Positions 7,239-14,089 of a stretch of DNA of 14,493 bases are shown here, in pieces; within the stretch, counting starts at the first letter, position 1; every line of letters starts with the position of its first letter. Location: positions 1 to 14,493 of the forward strand of contig CAMPKU010000102.1 in the NCBI GenBank assembly GCA_946887385.1, read 5' to 3'. A program made the translations under genes and the position numbers. The notes below the pieces were generated by a model, which saw only the letters and a program-made list of their open reading frames with translations, made no database searches and had not been told where the DNA came from. The DNA is from an uncultured Gammaproteobacteria bacterium. GTDB lineage: Bacteria > Pseudomonadota > Gammaproteobacteria > Rariloculales > Rariloculaceae.

Positions 7239-8399
7239 TCAGTTGACGTTCGGCGCAAGCGGCGACGGCCGCTCCCAACCCTGCTCGAAGAACTTCTCCC
7301 AGTTTTGCGCCCAGGGACGGCCGAGAAAGTCGATATAGCCCTCGTCGAACGGCGTGAGCTGCGACGGCCGTCCGTCGGGTCCGAGCACGATGCCGTTCTC
7401 GACGCGGCACTCGACGAAGTTGTAGCGCCTTTCCGGAGACTCGATGCCGCCCGTACGCGTCCACGGCGTCAGGATGCGGAACGGCCGAGCGAACGCCTCC
7501 TTGTCGTAGAACACCGCCTCGACGACAAGCCCTTCCCCGTCGTCCGCGCGGCGCATGATCTCGATGACCTCGAGCGAGTTGCTGAATTCGATCATCGAAT
7601 GGCTCGTCGTCCACCCTTGCACGTTGGCCGTCCAAGCGATCAGCGTTTCGTCGTCCCAAAATCCCACGGTCTCGCCGTACCACTGCGGGAGCAATTGCGC
7701 GTGGTTCTGGCCGATCAAAACCTTGCGGATGAAATTGTCGGCGACGCCGGCGAGGAGTTGCACCTGGTTCGGTGTGACCAGCACTTCCATGTCACGAATG
7801 CCCCACACGTACCACCAGCGCATGAGCCCTTCGGGGTAGCAGAACGAAGCCATCCACTGCGGCGCGTTGTTGACGGCCTCGTGATAGTTCATTTGCGTCA
7901 TGCGCGCTTGATACTCGGGAGTGAGCAGCGACAACATCGTCGCGGTTTGAGTCAAGTTGCCGTTCAGCCATTGTCCTTCGGGCGGCCGCTGGAAGGTGCC
8001 GCGGAAGTACCAGCCGTCCCAGTCGGGTAACGACGCGCGCGAATGCACGGTGACGCCGCCCTCACGCTCGGCTTGCGCTCGCAGCGCCTCGTAATGTTCC
8101 TTCGCGGTCTCGTAAGGATACGGGCTCACGAGCTCTTCGAGTTTCATCCCGAAGTTGCAATCCCCCCAATGGCCCACGCGCTGCCGAACCCACATGCTCG
8201 TGAGCTGATCCGGCGTATTGCAACGCGTGTAGCGCGGGTCCGTCCAATGCTCGCGGTCGAAGTAGTAGTTCTTGGTCGTGAAGAGATCGACGGGCAGTGG
8301 CTCGACGCCCGGGGGCGGGTTGGGGCCGTCATGCCGTTGAGCGCTCGCCGTGTACGCCAGAGCGGCGGCGGCGAACGCGACGACGGTGGATGCTCGCAT
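7239..8399 (-). CDS. Exported protein of uncertain family, partner of DUF6152 and MBL hydrolases
   Basis: A 386-residue exported protein. The signal peptide is residues 1-20 (ASA, then QR). The mature part is rich in Trp and Tyr and has no catalytic motif I can name. Residues 241-305 ([16 protein letters not shown], later [18 protein letters not shown], then [10 protein letters not shown]) resemble, from memory, a widespread secreted family with the pattern GxWxxDTL, H-S, E-RR and D-A-RPW, often seen beside DUF6152 genes. The match is distant. Cys60, Cys81, Cys187 and Cys331 could form disulfides. An open frame also begins at a TTG at 8414, but AAGGAG with ideal spacing precedes the ATG at 8399, so that is the start. 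This ribosome-binding site lies just after the DUF6152 stop, 11 bases before the gene, indicating one transcript. It could be a binding protein or a beta-rich enzyme. Confidence 0.8.
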   Translation of the reverse strand: MRASTVVAFAAAALAYTASAQRHDGPNPPPGVEPLPVDLFTTKNYYFDREHWTDPRYTRCNTPDQLTSMWVRQRVGHWGDCNFGMKLEELVSPYPYETAKEHYEALRAQAEREGGVTVHSRASLPDWDGWYFRGTFQRPPEGQWLNGNLTQTATMLSLLTPEYQARMTQMNYHEAVNNAPQWMASFCYPEGLMRWWYVWGIRDMEVLVTPNQVQLLAGVADNFIRKVLIGQNHAQLLPQWYGETVGFWDDETLIAWTANVQGWTTSHSMIEFSNSLEVIEIMRRADDGEGLVVEAVFYDKEAFARPFRILTPWTRTGGIESPERRYNFVECRVENGIVLGPDGRPSQLTPFDEGYIDFLGRPWAQNWEKFFEQGWERPSPLAPNVN

Positions 8400-8410
8400 G
8401 CGTCGCTCCT

Positions 8411-8878
8411 TCAATCGTTCTGCCCGAGGTACGTGCGGCCGGTCTCGACCGTGCAGCCTCCCGCCGGCATCGTGGTGCCGCAGTGCACGATCGGCGTGCC
8501 GTTCGGCATGGCGCCGAACGTTTTGCCGTTGCGCAGCGGATTCAGCGTCACCGTCACGATCGTGCCGTTCGGGAAGTTGGCGGGCGTCACGCCTTGCTGC
8601 GCGATCCGCGCGGCCGGGCCCGTTTCAACGCCCCAGAGCACCGGCTTGCCGGCTGCGTCGACGATCGGCGTGCCGTCGGCCTCCAGCAGCTCGAAGATCA
8701 TCTGCGCGTGATTGGCACCGGGAATGTAACGCGTCAGCTTTCCCGTTAGCGTCTTGACTTGGGCTTGATCGTACATTGCGAACGAGTGGTGAGCGGCGGC
8801 ATAGGCCGGCCAGACACCCGCACCCATCACAGCGCACAAAGCCGCAAGCGTCTTGCGATTCAAGCGCAGTCTTAGCAT
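8411..8878 (-). CDS. DUF6152-family exported protein
   Basis: A 155-residue exported protein. A signal peptide with a basic start (MLRLRLNRK) ends near residue 27 or 29, directly before the HHSFAMYD segment, which I recognise as the start signature of the DUF6152 family. The rest looks like a small beta-barrel: a [10 protein letters not shown] strand, then NHAQMIFEL, then [18 protein letters not shown] Cys pair near the end (HCG and GGC) may form a disulfide. The family's biochemical role is not known to me. AGGGG seven bases before the ATG at 8878 decides the start; in-frame ATGs at 8899 and 8911 have no such site and would spoil the signal peptide. It is the first gene of the four-gene run, 233 bases after the LysR gene on the same strand. 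Confidence 0.82.
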   Translation of the reverse strand: MLRLRLNRKTLAALCAVMGAGVWPAYAAAHHSFAMYDQAQVKTLTGKLTRYIPGANHAQMIFELLEADGTPIVDAAGKPVLWGVETGPAARIAQQGVTPANFPNGTIVTVTLNPLRNGKTFGAMPNGTPIVHCGTTMPAGGCTVETGRTYLGQND

Positions 8879-8906
8879 CGTCTTTCCCCTTGGTTCCATG
8901 GGCGTG

Positions 8907-8912
8907 ATCATA
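8907..8912 (-). promoter_or_regulatory. Candidate -10 element for the DUF6152 operon
   Basis: TATGAT on the minus strand, ending 28 bases before the ATG at 8878. It matches the sigma-70 -10 consensus at five of six bases, but no -35-like hexamer lies at the right distance (CACCGC is found there). That would be consistent with an activator-dependent promoter, although chance is also possible. Confidence 0.25.
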
Positions 8913-8950
8913 GCGGCGTGTCCTCGTCGGCGGTGGCCCTCAAGCTTCGA

Positions 8951-8965
8951 TCATCGTGCCGATGA
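8951..8965. promoter_or_regulatory. Perfect inverted repeat, possible operator
   Basis: TCATCG, a three-base spacer TGC, then CGATGA: perfect 6-base arms. It lies about 73 bases upstream of the DUF6152 start codon, where a regulator could act. Stems this short also occur by chance in high-GC DNA. Confidence 0.3.
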
Positions 8966-9059
8966 AATCGCTGGGCGCATCAGGGCGCCTCCATGCTTGG
9001 GGGGAGTAACCCTTATCGTTGGCCGAGGCACCGACGTTGGGAAATGAAATAGGCCAATA

Positions 9060-9081
9060 CCGACTATCGGCTGCCCTGATA
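9060..9081. promoter_or_regulatory. Candidate LysR-type operator (TATC-N9-GATA)
   Basis: Bases 9065-9081 read TATC, nine bases, GATA. This contains ATC-N9-GAT, the signature reported for NodD-class LysR regulators, and a T-N11-A core. It overlaps a second small inverted repeat, CCGA-CTA-TCGG, at 9060-9070. It sits between the LysR gene and the four-gene run, about 190 bases before the first start codon, and the adjacent regulator belongs by sequence to the NodD/NahR/PcpR-like group. Binding is inferred from motif and position only. Confidence 0.5.
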
Positions 9082-9111
9082 CCTGCCGCCGGCCCGCGCC
9101 TAGGGGTTCGT

Positions 9112-10014
9112 TCAGAGGGCTTGCGCCACTTCGGCTATCCGCGCGCGAAACCACGCGTGAGCGGGGCTCGCGGTATAACGCGGGCTCCAGATCAGCTTCT
9201 CGCACAGCGGCGGGATGTCGAGCGGCAACCCCACTAGCCGAATTTCGGCGGCTCGCTGCAGCCGCTCACCTAGGCGGCGCGGTACCAACGTGGCGAACGG
9301 CGTTTGGCGTAGCAAGAACGGCGCCGTTGCGAAGCTTTCGGTGGAAGCGACGATCTTGAGCTCGAAGCCGAGCTGGGCGAGATAGCTCACGGCGATCGAC
9401 CCATGGTCGGGACCGGCAAGACGGAAGCTCAAATGCGGGATCGCAAGAAATTCGTCCAGAGTGAATTGATCACCCGTATGCGGATGCCCCGCCCACACCG
9501 CGCAAACCCACGAATCCTCGAACAACGGCAGCGACGGCAAGCTCGGCTCGAGCTCCGCCGGCAACACCGCGAAGTCGAGCTCACCCGCCGCAAGCCGCTC
9601 GCCCGCGCTAGGCTCGAGCGCGAGAAATCGTACCGAAATGTGCGGAGCCAGGTCAGTCAAGGATCGCAACAGGTCGCCAAGCAGCAGAAAGACGACGTAG
9701 TCGCTGGCCGCGATATGAAACGACCAGCGTGCGCTCTCGGGCTCGAAAGGCCGGCGCAGGTTCAACAGATCCTCGAGTTGGCGGACAGCCTCGTGCAAGG
9801 GTTCGGCAAGGTCGGCTGCAAATGCCGTCAGCTCGAGACTGCGGCCCACGCGAACCAGAAGCTCGTCCTGAAAGGCGTGCCGCAGCCGCGCCAATATGCC
9901 GCTAACGGCCGGCTGACTCAAAAACAAGCGCTCGCCCGCGCGCGTGACGTTACGCTCGGTGAGCAGCACGTCGAGCGCGACGAGCAAGTTAAGGTCGAAT
10001 TGCCGAAGGTTCAT
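9112..10014 (-). CDS. LysR-type transcriptional regulator, NodD/NahR-like
   Basis: A 300-residue DNA-binding regulator. Residues 1-60 are a LysR winged helix-turn-helix (MNLRQFDLNLLVALDVLLTE, then NVTRAGERLFLSQPAVSGIL). The NLRxxDLNLLVALDxLL opening is typical of the NodD/NahR/PcpR/LinR group, many of which respond to aromatic compounds. Residues about 90-295 form the effector-binding domain. CGGAG shortly before the ATG at 10014 sets the start; a longer open frame upstream crosses the DUF305 gene and is not protein-like. The genes downstream on the same strand, after a gap with a matching palindrome, are its most likely targets. The ligand is unknown. Confidence 0.92.
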   Translation of the reverse strand: MNLRQFDLNLLVALDVLLTERNVTRAGERLFLSQPAVSGILARLRHAFQDELLVRVGRSLELTAFAADLAEPLHEAVRQLEDLLNLRRPFEPESARWSFHIAASDYVVFLLLGDLLRSLTDLAPHISVRFLALEPSAGERLAAGELDFAVLPAELEPSLPSLPLFEDSWVCAVWAGHPHTGDQFTLDEFLAIPHLSFRLAGPDHGSIAVSYLAQLGFELKIVASTESFATAPFLLRQTPFATLVPRRLGERLQRAAEIRLVGLPLDIPPLCEKLIWSPRYTASPAHAWFRARIAEVAQAL

Positions 10015-10039
10015 GGAGCTCCGGGCAGCGTCTTCGCAA

Positions 10040-10061
10040 CCCGGAACCGTTTGGTTACGGG
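10040..10061. promoter_or_regulatory. Inverted repeat in the LysR leader
   Basis: Nine-base arms (CCCGGAACC and GGTTACGGG) matching at eight of nine positions surround a four-base centre GTTT. The repeat lies 26 bases upstream of the LysR start codon. Neither strand has a T-run after it, so it is not a classical terminator. An autoregulatory operator or leader hairpin is possible. Confidence 0.4.
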
Positions 10062-10133
10062 CTAAGCGGCACAGATCATGGTCACCACGGCCGAAGCGGT
10101 CAAGCCGCGAGCCGCGCGACACAGCCAGTGGCG

Positions 10134-10370
10134 CTAATGCGCCTCCAGATCGGCGATCAAAGTCTTCATCTCCTCGATCTCGCGCCGCTGGGATTCGATG
10201 ATCTGATTCGCAAGCTCGCGGACTCGCGGATCCGAAATTTCGGCCCTTTCGCTCGTCAGCACGGCAATCGAGTGGTGCGGAATCATTGCTTTCATGTAGG
10301 CGACATCCTGCACAGTCATCGGAATCGCTCCAATAGACACGCATCGATGCGCCGTGAGAGCAAGTTCCAT
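10134..10370 (-). CDS. Short DUF305 protein without membrane segment
   Basis: A 78-residue protein whose last 60 residues match the DUF305 core (DVAYMKAMIPHHSIAVLTSERAEI, then DPRVRELANQIIESQRREIEEMK). The His-His pair in MIPHH is the family's hallmark and may bind metal. The usual relatives are about twice as long and carry N-terminal transmembrane segments or a signal peptide; here only about 18 unrelated residues precede the core, so the product should be cytosolic. AGGGGAG seven bases before the ATG at 10370 supports that start. An internal ATG at 10319 (MTVQDV) also has a GGAG eight bases upstream. The reading frame is intact and the C-terminus is the normal family end. It may be a truncated descendant of a membrane form. 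It is divergent from the histidine kinase. Confidence 0.78.
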   Translation of the reverse strand: MELALTAHRCVSIGAIPMTVQDVAYMKAMIPHHSIAVLTSERAEISDPRVRELANQIIESQRREIEEMKTLIADLEAH

Positions 10371-10391
10371 GCCCACGCTCCCCTATGGCAA

Positions 10392-10397
10392 TTGACA
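10392..10397 (+). promoter_or_regulatory. Candidate -35 hexamer upstream of the histidine kinase
   Basis: A perfect TTGACA lies 72 bases before the kinase start codon in the 98-base divergent gap. At 16-19 bases downstream the sequence is GC-rich with no good -10, so this is only a weak candidate. Confidence 0.2.
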
Positions 10398-10468
10398 TCC
10401 GGGCCGGCGAGCGGCGAGGCTGGACTTTAGCTCGGCGAACGATGCACGGAGACGGACGCGGCAACTAG

Positions 10469-12931
10469 ATGACAGAGCTCGCAGTCACTGCGAAACGGCA
10501 TAGCATCCGCATGCAGGTGCTCCACGCCGTGTTATTCGCGGTGGTCTACTTTGCCGGCGGAGAGCTGGGCTACGCACTGTCGCTCGGGGCGAGCGTCGGC
10601 GGTACCTTCTGGCCGCCTGCCGGCATCTCGTTGGCCTTTTTTCTGGCCTCACCGCGCCGGACTTGGCCGCTGTTGCTCGTGAGCGGCGTGCTTGCGAATT
10701 ACCTTTCCGACCTCCTGCACGGCCAGACGCTGCCGGCTGCAATCGGCTTCGCCATGGCCAACTTGGGCGAGCCGCTGCTCGGTGCCGCGCTCTTGCGACG
10801 CGTGCTCGGCACGGTGAAATTTACGCGTGTCATCGAGCACGTCGCCTTGGCGGTGGTCGTCGTCTTCGTCTCCGCGCCGATCGCTGCTGCCATCGGCGCG
10901 CTAGCGGCAGAGCAGTTTACGCAGAATCCGCCAGGCTTTGCGGTGAGCTGGCGTACGTGGTGGGTAGGGGACGCGGTCGGCACGCTCGTACTCGCCCCGG
11001 CCGCCTTGCGAGTCCTGACCGATTGGCGCCGCTTGCTTGCGTTACCGGCCGCAAACTGGCTCGAAGGCATCGCGTTCATGTTGGTTTTGGCCGCGGTCAC
11101 ACAATTGGTCTTCTCAGCGCCGGCCACGTCGCTCGCCATGCCGTTCTTGGTGTTTCCCGTGATCCTCTGGGGCAGCTTGCGCTGCGGGCCGATTGGAGTT
11201 GGGGCCGGATTGTGTCTGGTAGTGCTCTTGACCACTCAGGACACCGTTGCCGGCCGCGGCCCATTTGGCAGCGCCGAGCTGTCGGCGAGCGACCAACTGA
11301 TTGCGCTACAAATCTATGTCGGTGTGATGGCTCTGTCGTTCTACGGTATGGGACTGCTGTGGGAAGAGCGGTCCCGAACAGCCGCGCTGCTCAAGTCGGC
11401 GCACTCCGGACTCGAAGCACGCTACCGTCGCATCGTCGAACAATCGCCGCTGGCGATCTTGGCCGTCGAGCGCGGCGGCGGGGTGCAGGAAGCCAATCCC
11501 GCTTGGCGGCAGTTGTGGCTGCCTGGGGCGCAAGCCTCCGGCGGCCAACCGCTGCAAGACCCGGAGCTGCGCCCGTGGCTCGATAGGGCATTCGCGGGAG
11601 AGGTCGTCGAGCTACCCGAACGCACAGTGGAGGCCGCCGAGACCCCGGACGAACCGCGCCGCGTGCGCGGCTTTGCCTACCCTGTCAAAGACGAGCGTGG
11701 GCAAGTGGGGGAAGTAGTGCTGATCGAGCGAGACATCACAGAAGAAGTGCTGGCTGAGCGGCAACGTCAGCAGCTTCTCGAAGCGGAACGGTTCGCTCGC
11801 GGCGAAGCCGAACGCGCCTCGCTGCTCAAGGACCAATTCCTCGCAACGCTGAGCCACGAGCTCCGCACCCCGTTGAACGCCATCGTAGGATGGACGCACA
11901 TTTTGCGTCGCACCGCGCGCGACCCGTCACTGTCGCAAGCCGTCGACACGATCGAACGCAATGCGATCGCGCAGGCCAAGCTCATCGACGATCTACTCGA
12001 CATGTCGCGGATCATGGCGGGTAAAGTCAGCCTTACGTTCACGCGCTTTCAGCTTGGCACGGTCGTCGCAGCGGCTGCGAACGACTTGCGCCCACTGGCC
12101 GATGCCAAAGGCGTGAAATTGACGATTGCGGACGCGGTCGAAAACGACTGGCTCGTCGGCGATGCGACTCGAATTCAACAAGTCGTCGGCAATTTGCTTT
12201 CCAATGGCGTGAAGTTCACGCCGGCGGGAGGCCGCGTAGAAGCGCGCACGGTGGTCGAAGGAGCGGAGGTGAAGCTCATCGTCCAGGACACGGGCCGAGG
12301 TATCCCGCCGGAATTCCTCCCGAACGTGTTCGAGCGGTTTCGGCAGGCGGATGGCTCGATCACGCGCCTTCACGGCGGCCTCGGGCTCGGCTTGAGCATC
12401 GCGAAACACATCGTTGAGCTGCACAAAGGCACGATTGCGGTCGAAAGTGCGGGGCCGGATCGAGGAGCTACTTTCATCGTCAAGTTGCCGCTCGCGCTGC
12501 AAGGCGAGAGTGCCGTCATGGACGCGGATGTCGACATTCCGGGACCGTTCGATCTGCGAAGCGTGAGCGCGCTCGTCGTGGATGACGAAGCCGATGCACG
12601 CGAGCTACTGCGGCGCCTCCTGAGTGAGCACGATTGCGATGTCACAGTCGCAAGCTCGGCCGAGGAAGCGCTGCAGGCGCTTTCCTTGCGCAGCTATGAT
12701 CTGTTGCTAACCGATATCGGCATGCCGGCGATGGACGGCTACGAGCTGCTGCGGCGAATTCATCGAGAAACCGCCGCGCGACCCACCGCTATCGCCGTAA
12801 CGGCCTTCGCTCGCGCCGAAGACCGGGACCAGGCGCTCGCAGCGGGATTTGACGGCCACCTTGCCAAGCCCGTGAATCCGGCTCGGTTGCTTGCACTGCT
12901 GTCGCGGCTCGTCGCCAAGTACCGCACCTAG
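10469..12931 (+). CDS. MASE1-PAS hybrid histidine kinase with C-terminal receiver domain
   Basis: An 820-residue membrane sensor kinase. Residues about 15-300 are a multi-pass MASE1 sensor domain (FWPPAGISLAF, WWVGDAVGTLVLAP). A PAS domain follows at about 310-425 (RYRRIVEQSPLAILAVERGG to ERDITEE). HisKA has phospho-acceptor His463 in LSHELRTPLNAI. The HATPase domain, about 556-670, has NLLSNGVKFTP (Asn575, Asn579), DTGRGIPPE and GLGLGLSIAKHIVE. The receiver domain, about 699-818, has acidic residues Asp705 and Asp706, phospho-acceptor Asp749 in LLTDIGMPAMDG, and Lys800. All catalytic boxes are intact, so it should autophosphorylate and pass phosphate to its own receiver. No phosphotransfer protein or DNA-binding response regulator lies beside it, so its output is unknown. 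The start is the first ATG, with a weak ribosome-binding site. It converges on the monooxygenase gene 14 bases away. Confidence 0.93.
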   Translation: MTELAVTAKRHSIRMQVLHAVLFAVVYFAGGELGYALSLGASVGGTFWPPAGISLAFFLASPRRTWPLLLVSGVLANYLSDLLHGQTLPAAIGFAMANLGEPLLGAALLRRVLGTVKFTRVIEHVALAVVVVFVSAPIAAAIGALAAEQFTQNPPGFAVSWRTWWVGDAVGTLVLAPAALRVLTDWRRLLALPAANWLEGIAFMLVLAAVTQLVFSAPATSLAMPFLVFPVILWGSLRCGPIGVGAGLCLVVLLTTQDTVAGRGPFGSAELSASDQLIALQIYVGVMALSFYGMGLLWEERSRTAALLKSAHSGLEARYRRIVEQSPLAILAVERGGGVQEANPAWRQLWLPGAQASGGQPLQDPELRPWLDRAFAGEVVELPERTVEAAETPDEPRRVRGFAYPVKDERGQVGEVVLIERDITEEVLAERQRQQLLEAERFARGEAERASLLKDQFLATLSHELRTPLNAIVGWTHILRRTARDPSLSQAVDTIERNAIAQAKLIDDLLDMSRIMAGKVSLTFTRFQLGTVVAAAANDLRPLADAKGVKLTIADAVENDWLVGDATRIQQVVGNLLSNGVKFTPAGGRVEARTVVEGAEVKLIVQDTGRGIPPEFLPNVFERFRQADGSITRLHGGLGLGLSIAKHIVELHKGTIAVESAGPDRGATFIVKLPLALQGESAVMDADVDIPGPFDLRSVSALVVDDEADARELLRRLLSEHDCDVTVASSAEEALQALSLRSYDLLLTDIGMPAMDGYELLRRIHRETAARPTAIAVTAFARAEDRDQALAAGFDGHLAKPVNPARLLALLSRLVAKYRT

Positions 12932-12945
12932 CATCGCGACGCTGC

Positions 12946-13971
12946 TCAGCGCCAACCGAGCTCCGGCGCAACGTACTTGAGGATGCTCTCGAGCGCGTGA
13001 GCGTTGTATTCCACGCCGAGCTGGTTCGGCACCGTGAGCAAAAGCGTATCGGCAGCCGCAATGGCCTCGTCCGCGGCGAGCTGCTTCACGAGCACGGCGG
13101 GCTCGGCCGCGTATGAGCGGCCGAAGATCGCGCGGGTATTCGCGTCGATGTTGCCGATCTGGTCTTGCTCCTCGCCACCGCGGCCGCCGAAGTACGCCCG
13201 ATCGCGATCATCGACGAGCGCAAAAATACTGCGGCTCACCGACACGCGCGGCTCGCGTTTGTGCCCGGCCTTCTTCCACGCCCCGCGGTACGCCTCGATC
13301 TGCTTGCGCTGCTGCACGTGCAACGGCTCGCCGGTCTCGTCGGTCTTGAGAGTTGAGCTCTGGAGGTTCAAGCCCAAGCCGGCGGCCCACTCGGCCGTAG
13401 CGTTCGAGCTCGACCCCCACCAGATCCGTTCGCGCAGCCCCGGCGAGTGCGGCTCCACGCGTAAGAGGCCGGGTGGATTCGGAAACATCGGCCGCGGATT
13501 CGGCTGCGCGAACCCTTCGCCTTTGAGCACTTCGAGGAGTACCTCCGCATGACGGCGCGCCATGTCGGCGTCGGTCTCGCCGTCTTGCGGCGCGTAACCG
13601 AAGTAGCGCCAACCGTCGATCACCTGCTCCGGCGAGCCGCGGCTGATGCCGAGCTGCAGCCTTCCGCCCGCAATCAAGTCGGCGGCGCCCGCGTCTTCGG
13701 CCATGTACAACGGATTCTCGTAGCGCATATCGATGACGGCCGTGCCGATCTCGATCGTCTTTGTACGTGCGCCTACTGCGGCAAGCAGCGGGAACGGCGA
13801 ACCCAGCTGACGCGCGAAGTGATGCACACGGAAGTACGCGCCGTCGGCGCCGAGCTCCTCGGCGGCCACCGCGAGCTCGATCGACTGCGTGAGCGCGTCG
13901 GCTCCCGTGCGAACCTGCGAATGCGGCGATGCCGTCCAGTGACCGAACGACAGAAAGCCGATTTTCTTCAT
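12946..13971 (-). CDS. Luciferase-like (LLM class) flavin-dependent oxidoreductase
   Basis: A 341-residue cytosolic enzyme of the bacterial-luciferase-like superfamily, using reduced FMN or F420 to oxidise an unidentified substrate. It has the family's TIM-barrel order: MKKIGFLSFGHW, then ELAVAAEELGADGAYFRVHH, then TKTIEIGTAVIDMRYENPLYMAEDAGAAD, and GGRLQLGISRGSPEQV. IWWGSSSNATAEWAAGLGLNL near the middle fits the phosphate-binding segment. The length is normal. The ATG at 13971 begins at the first beta strand and has GAGG upstream; the open frame extends to 14013 but those residues are not family-like. It stands alone: the gap to the asparagine-synthetase-like gene upstream is 118 bases, holding only GCATTG-type short repeats and no clear terminator or promoter. 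Confidence 0.88.
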   Translation of the reverse strand: MKKIGFLSFGHWTASPHSQVRTGADALTQSIELAVAAEELGADGAYFRVHHFARQLGSPFPLLAAVGARTKTIEIGTAVIDMRYENPLYMAEDAGAADLIAGGRLQLGISRGSPEQVIDGWRYFGYAPQDGETDADMARRHAEVLLEVLKGEGFAQPNPRPMFPNPPGLLRVEPHSPGLRERIWWGSSSNATAEWAAGLGLNLQSSTLKTDETGEPLHVQQRKQIEAYRGAWKKAGHKREPRVSVSRSIFALVDDRDRAYFGGRGGEEQDQIGNIDANTRAIFGRSYAAEPAVLVKQLAADEAIAAADTLLLTVPNQLGVEYNAHALESILKYVAPELGWR

Positions 13972-14089
13972 AGAGCGCCGCCTCGGAGCATTGGGCCGCG
14001 AGCATTGTCGCACGCGCGGGCAAAGTCACGACGGCGTCACCGGCGCATTGTCGAAAGTGCAAGCAGCCGGATGCCGTGGGCTTTCCTGC

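Noticed and set aside
8400..8414. TTG at 8414 as the start of the 386-residue exported protein
   Set aside because: AAGGAG lies between it and the ATG at 8399 at ideal spacing, so the ATG is the start.
8974..8989. GGCGC/GCGCC stem-loop as a terminator for the LysR gene
   Set aside because: Five-base arms with a six-base loop are not followed by a T-run on either strand, and such stems are common in this GC-rich DNA.
9403..10065. Plus-strand open frames opposite the LysR gene and opposite the MBL, unknown-protein and DUF6152 genes
   Set aside because: They are antisense shadows. The minus-strand proteins have clear families, signal peptides and ribosome-binding sites.
13208..14062. Minus-strand open frame of 284 codons overlapping the monooxygenase gene
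   Set aside because: It runs in another frame of the same strand over a well-conserved enzyme, and its composition is Arg/Ala-rich with no recognisable motif.
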